Below are positions 7,822-10,353 of a stretch of 10,353 bases of DNA, piece by piece. The DNA comes from Stephanodiscus triporus (lineage: Eukaryota > Bacillariophyta > Thalassiosirophyceae > Thalassiosirales > Thalassiosiraceae), in NCBI GenBank assembly GCA_036939755.1, contig JALLAZ010001079.1:1-10353 (forward strand), in the 5' to 3' direction. The translations under genes and the position numbers were made by a program. Positions within the stretch are counted from its first letter, which is position 1. Each line of letters opens with the position of its first letter. Below the pieces are notes generated by a model. The model did not search any database. It worked only from the letters and a program-made list of their open reading frames with translations, and was not told where the DNA came from.

Positions 7822-8502
7822 GGGCAAAAGGCAAGTTCCGTAGCAAGAGGGCAAAGTATCAGGTGCCTCTGAAGACCCAAAAAATGTTGTGAGAAAGGAC
7901 ACAAAGACTGAGCGAAGAAAGAATAACGTCTTATAATAGGTGTAATTAAATACATTAAAAGAGCCTTTGAACACCCCCCAACAATAAATTTTTGAGACAT
8001 TCGACCAAATAGAAAATTTCAGTAATCCATTTTACTTTAAACACTTAGAAGAAGTTTGACGATCTATCAGACCCCATCAACGGTTCCAGCGGCGCACAAA
8101 GTTTTTTGTCAGCCACAACAAAGATACTTTTCCTTTCAATCCATCTTCAATGAACTTATTGAGCTTGGATGTGAAGTCCCACCCCCAACATTACAGCTGT
8201 GAATAGATTCGACCAAGTGAAACATCTCAGCAATCCATTTTAACTCTTTGTATTCCTAGCTCTCACAGATTGCGTTGGGTTGTTCACAAAAGTTAACGCT
8301 AGGGTACTGACTTTCGTGGCACTCGTCTACCAATTCAGGCTTCAGACACTTCGGCATCTTGCAATTAAATGGATCAATAATACTCATGCCCAGATGAAAA
8401 ATGACCAACAAAGAGTTCGATTTTCCCGCTTCATTCATTCCAACCCTGCAGAACAAGGTAATTCTGTTTGTTTTCTCCCCTCCAACGGGTGCACTCTGAT
8501 GC
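7822..8502. other. Convergent intergenic region between kinase and GH18 gene
   Basis: An AT-rich stretch that should hold the 3' untranslated regions of the plus-strand kinase and the minus-strand GH18 gene. An AATAAA lies at 7983-7988, 162 nt after the kinase stop, and may be a polyadenylation signal. The right-hand part (about 7994-8502) is not plain spacer: on the minus strand it contains open, coding-like segments and a repeated motif, described separately. No tRNA or other RNA gene is seen. Confidence 0.5.
7973..8248 (-). repeat. Diverged direct repeat of about 68 bp encoding a conserved 13-residue motif
   Basis: Copies at about 7973-8040 and 8181-8248 are offset by 208 nt and share ACCCCC-AACA, ATTCGACCAA and AATCCATTTTA. 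On the minus strand, 8202-8240 reads KWIAEMFHLVESI and 7994-8032 reads KWITEIFYLVECL. Seven of 13 residues are identical and the other six are chemically similar pairs. Differences that preserve residue character suggest that both copies were once, or still are, translated. Confidence 0.65.
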
Positions 8503-8513
8503 TCAAAACTCAT
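8077..8513 (-). pseudogene. Decayed or unrecognised minus-strand coding remnant downstream of the GH18 gene
   Basis: From 8513 down, one minus frame is open to TAG at 8256-8258 (85 residues). The same frame then continues open to 8136 with EYKELKWIAEMFHLVESI. A neighbouring frame (about 8190 down to the TGA at 8077-8079) carries WDFTSKLNKFIEDGLKGK and KVSLLWLTKNFVRRWNR. The first part is Cys-rich near its end (five Cys between FNCK and ICES, at about 8260-8370). A good acceptor, TTGTTCTGCAG, precedes the GTTGGAATG segment near 8455, so this could also be a spliced last exon of the GH18 gene or a separate small gene. The ATG at 8511-8513 overlaps the GH18 stop. The stop and the frame change favour a broken gene or undetected introns. 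No family is recognised. Confidence 0.35.
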
Positions 8514-10218
8514 CGCCTAGAACATCACCGGCATATCGATCGACAGCGTTGGTGGCGGCGGCCGCGGCCACCTCCAGCAACATGCCACCCTCCGCGAGAC
8601 CCGGCATCCGTTTATCCTGGCCCAATTCCCAAATGAAAATCCCGCCCAGACCATTACTAGCGGCGTATTCGACCTTCGTGCGGACGTCGTCCGGAGAATC
8701 GAATCGATATCCGCTCCAGGAATTGATGGATTGGATGGTCGTCTTTGCCGTCTCCGTTTCCATTTTTTCATCGCCGCCGTTCATCATGATGTCGTCGACC
8801 AATTCTGAGTAGGTCATTACAAGTCCCATATCATGCTCATGACGCCCATAGGCGGGTATGCCCATGACCAGCTTAGAAGGAGGACAGCCATTCCACGCGA
8901 ATTTTTCGATAGAGTCCTTCGCTATGTGCATGGATGCGTGGTGATCGACGGTCGAGGGTCGGACCATGTCGTAGGTCATGATGTGGACGCGATCCACATC
9001 CCCACAAACCCCCGACGGCAGATATTGTCCCGGGTGCAATGCCACGGTGACGAGTAGGTCATGACGATGCAGATGGGTGGACGCCGCCGACAGGAAGGCG
9101 AGGTAGGCGCTCCACTCCTCGAGGGATCGTATCCCCTCGAAATTAAGATCGATCCCGTCCAATCCCTCGTCGCGACTGACGGTCGCGTTGTGATATAATT
9201 GGTATTCGTTTACCGTTTTGGATGAATGAACTGATGAGATCGTAAACTATCATACGACACGCACTTATGGAAGGAATTTTGTTGGAAACACGTCAATAGC
9301 ATCGATTATCCATCGCCATTCTTACCAGAGTCTGTTATCTTTGCAAAGGAATGTGGATCCGGAGGAACAGGCAAGGTGGAAGTGAAGGGCGTCCCCTGTA
9401 TTCCGCCTGTTGGGCTATTAATCAAAGGATGGTGAAGTTCGAGTAAATTGATAATTATGATGTTAATCTGATCCTAAAAATAAAGCAAACAAGTCAGTCA
9501 TGCAGTCAAAACAGGTTTCGGAGTTCCGCGTGCTAATTCTTAGAGTTTCCTTGCAGAACTTGAAATAACAGTACTAATTCCCATGTAGATGATGATGTGG
9601 AAATAGTGTCCTAAAGTGGGACCGAGTAGATTGTAGTACTTCAAGTACCTATGTAATCCCATAATCGTAACAGAGTCGCGCCATGCCCCCGATGAAACTA
9701 CGCTGGAATTGCCTGGTCCCCATGAGGACGTCGCGAAATCCATCACTCCTCCCCCCGCCGCCGATGGTAACCAAAATCCGAATGTCATCGTAATCGTCGG
9801 CGGTGGTAGCAGATCGTCTTCGGTGTCGTTCTCTCTTGTAAGATTTGGCCTCCCGGATTTTATCGTAATGACGCGACGAGAGACAGCATCCTCCTCCTCC
9901 TCCTCCCGAGGAATACCTTAGGAGTATCGACTCCGGCGTGAGAGAGAATAGCATGATGTCCGTGAGTAAGACCGCTGATTCGTTGACGTCGACGTAGTCG
10001 CGGTAGTCGGGGAGGTAACCAGCGACAACGAAGGGGGGACCGGGGGAACCTAATCCACCACCGCCATCGTCAACGACCACGGCATCAGTGTTCCGTTGCT
10101 GTTCGTGCGATGAAGGGGCGGCATGCGCCGCGTAGAGGAGGGGCAGTTGAGATCGGATGACTGCGAACGCAATGAACAGCGCAGCTCCGCCAAACGACAT
10201 CTCAAAAAATACACTCAT
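8503..10218 (-). CDS. Secreted glycoside hydrolase family 18 (chitinase-like) protein, interrupted gene
   Basis: The two coding blocks, 9649-10218 and 8503 to about 9168, together form one GH18 TIM barrel. The first starts at M1 or M7 with a signal peptide (hydrophobic stretch about 9-33, likely cut near AAHA-APSS), followed by VVAGYLPDYRDY (strand 1), DIMLFSLTP (strand 2), RILVTIGGGG (strand 3) and helix 3 ending MARLCYDYG. The second holds the catalytic motif LDGIDLNFEG (strand 4, Glu as acid), LLVTVALHPGQYLP, VHIMTYDM (strand 6), KLVMGIPAYGR (strand 7) and GGIFIWELGQD (strand 8). It would hydrolyse or bind beta-1,4-GlcNAc polymers such as chitin outside the cell. The third acidic residue of DGxDxDxE is Asn. 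The join is uncertain: exons 9672-10218 plus 8503-9230 give an open 424-residue frame with GT-AG ends but lose CYDYG, whereas every model keeping CYDYG meets a stop or a non-GT donor. Family call sure, exon model not. Confidence 0.8.
9231..9671 (-). other. Intron or inserted segment splitting the GH18 barrel, with a possible cassette exon
   Basis: The segment lies between helix 3 and the catalytic strand. Three canonical signals are visible on the minus strand: a donor GTACTT directly after an in-frame TAG (9649-9651), an acceptor TTTATTTTTAG ending at 9474 and a donor GTAAGA starting at 9325. The last two bound a possible cassette exon, 9326-9473, that is open in only one frame (49 codons, phase 0 to phase 1). 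An acceptor CTCATCAG ending at 9231 opens the last exon in matching phase 1. All phases agree, but the TAG would end the protein. An earlier donor, GTTACG at 9671, skips the TAG and joins in phase to 9230. Confidence 0.5.
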
Positions 10219-10353
10219 TGGTAGGTAGATATCGTATCGTACTTTACTAATACGATACTCTATTGTGTTTCACGCTTCCTAGAGAGAGAAGTGCTAAAAG
10301 TACGAGTTTAAACCCTATTGTGAATCGCCCCCTTTTCTAACACTTTTTTTGGA
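10219..10353 (-). promoter_or_regulatory. Upstream region of the GH18 gene with an inverted repeat
   Basis: The 135 nt before the GH18 start should hold part of its promoter. The arms GTATCGTA (10234-10241) and TACGATAC (10251-10258) form a perfect 8-bp inverted repeat around a 9-nt spacer, 16 nt upstream of the first ATG. No TATA box is certain. The right end of the window cuts the region. Confidence 0.35.

Noticed and set aside
8280..8636. 118-residue plus-strand frame
   Set aside because: Its second half is antisense to the GH18 strand-8 region, and it shows no recognisable features.
9540..9788. Minus-strand frame that leaves the GH18 exon in another phase and ends MGISTVISSSARKL
   Set aside because: It would place the GH18 strand-3 and helix-3 sequence out of frame. 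The longer piece has no domain support.
10234..10258. Inverted repeat as a terminator
   Set aside because: It lies upstream of a start codon in a eukaryotic context and has no T run typical of intrinsic terminators.

Overview
The window looks like nuclear DNA of a eukaryotic microalga, most probably a diatom and perhaps a thalassiosiroid centric. The reasons are few, short GT-AG introns (80 and 111 nt in the two clear cases), long acidic low-complexity coding runs, a secreted ricin-B-type beta-trefoil protein of a kind I associate with diatoms, an STK16/NAK-like kinase and a secreted GH18 chitinase-like enzyme. No bacterial operon signals, tRNA, rRNA, CRISPR array or intact transposon is visible. 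The taxonomic call is inference from gene content.

Layout from left to right. (1) 221-1062, plus strand: a two-exon gene for a beta-trefoil (ricin-B-like) protein with an N-terminal Glu-Thr-Thr minisatellite stalk. (2) 1063-1497: a convergent intergenic stretch with one short unexplained reading frame. (3) 1498-5517, minus strand: an intron-free 1339-residue protein with an acidic N-terminus, a possible C2-like beta domain, a coiled coil and a Gln/Arg-rich helix near the C-terminus. (4) 5518-5886: a divergent promoter region with a cluster of inverted repeats. (5) 5887-7821, plus strand: a two-exon 607-residue STK16-like Ser/Thr kinase enlarged by low-complexity insertions. (6) 7822-8502: a convergent region containing what looks like decayed minus-strand coding sequence, including a repeated 13-residue motif. 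(7) 8503-10218, minus strand: a secreted GH18 enzyme whose barrel is interrupted between helix 3 and the catalytic strand by about 490 nt with an ambiguous splice structure. (8) 10219-10353: its upstream region, with an 8-bp inverted repeat.

The genes do not form an evident pathway. The lectin-like protein and the GH18 enzyme could both act on extracellular glycans, and chitin is a known product of some centric diatoms. The kinase and the large coiled-coil protein share a promoter region and may be involved in membrane traffic, but that link is only inferred from distant family resemblance.

The most informative points for follow-up are the structure of the interrupted GH18 gene, the repeated KWI-x-E-x-F-x-LVE motif in the supposedly non-coding gap, the unrecognised architecture of the 1339-residue protein, and the GC-rich, triplet-repeat-rich peak centred on the divergent promoter.
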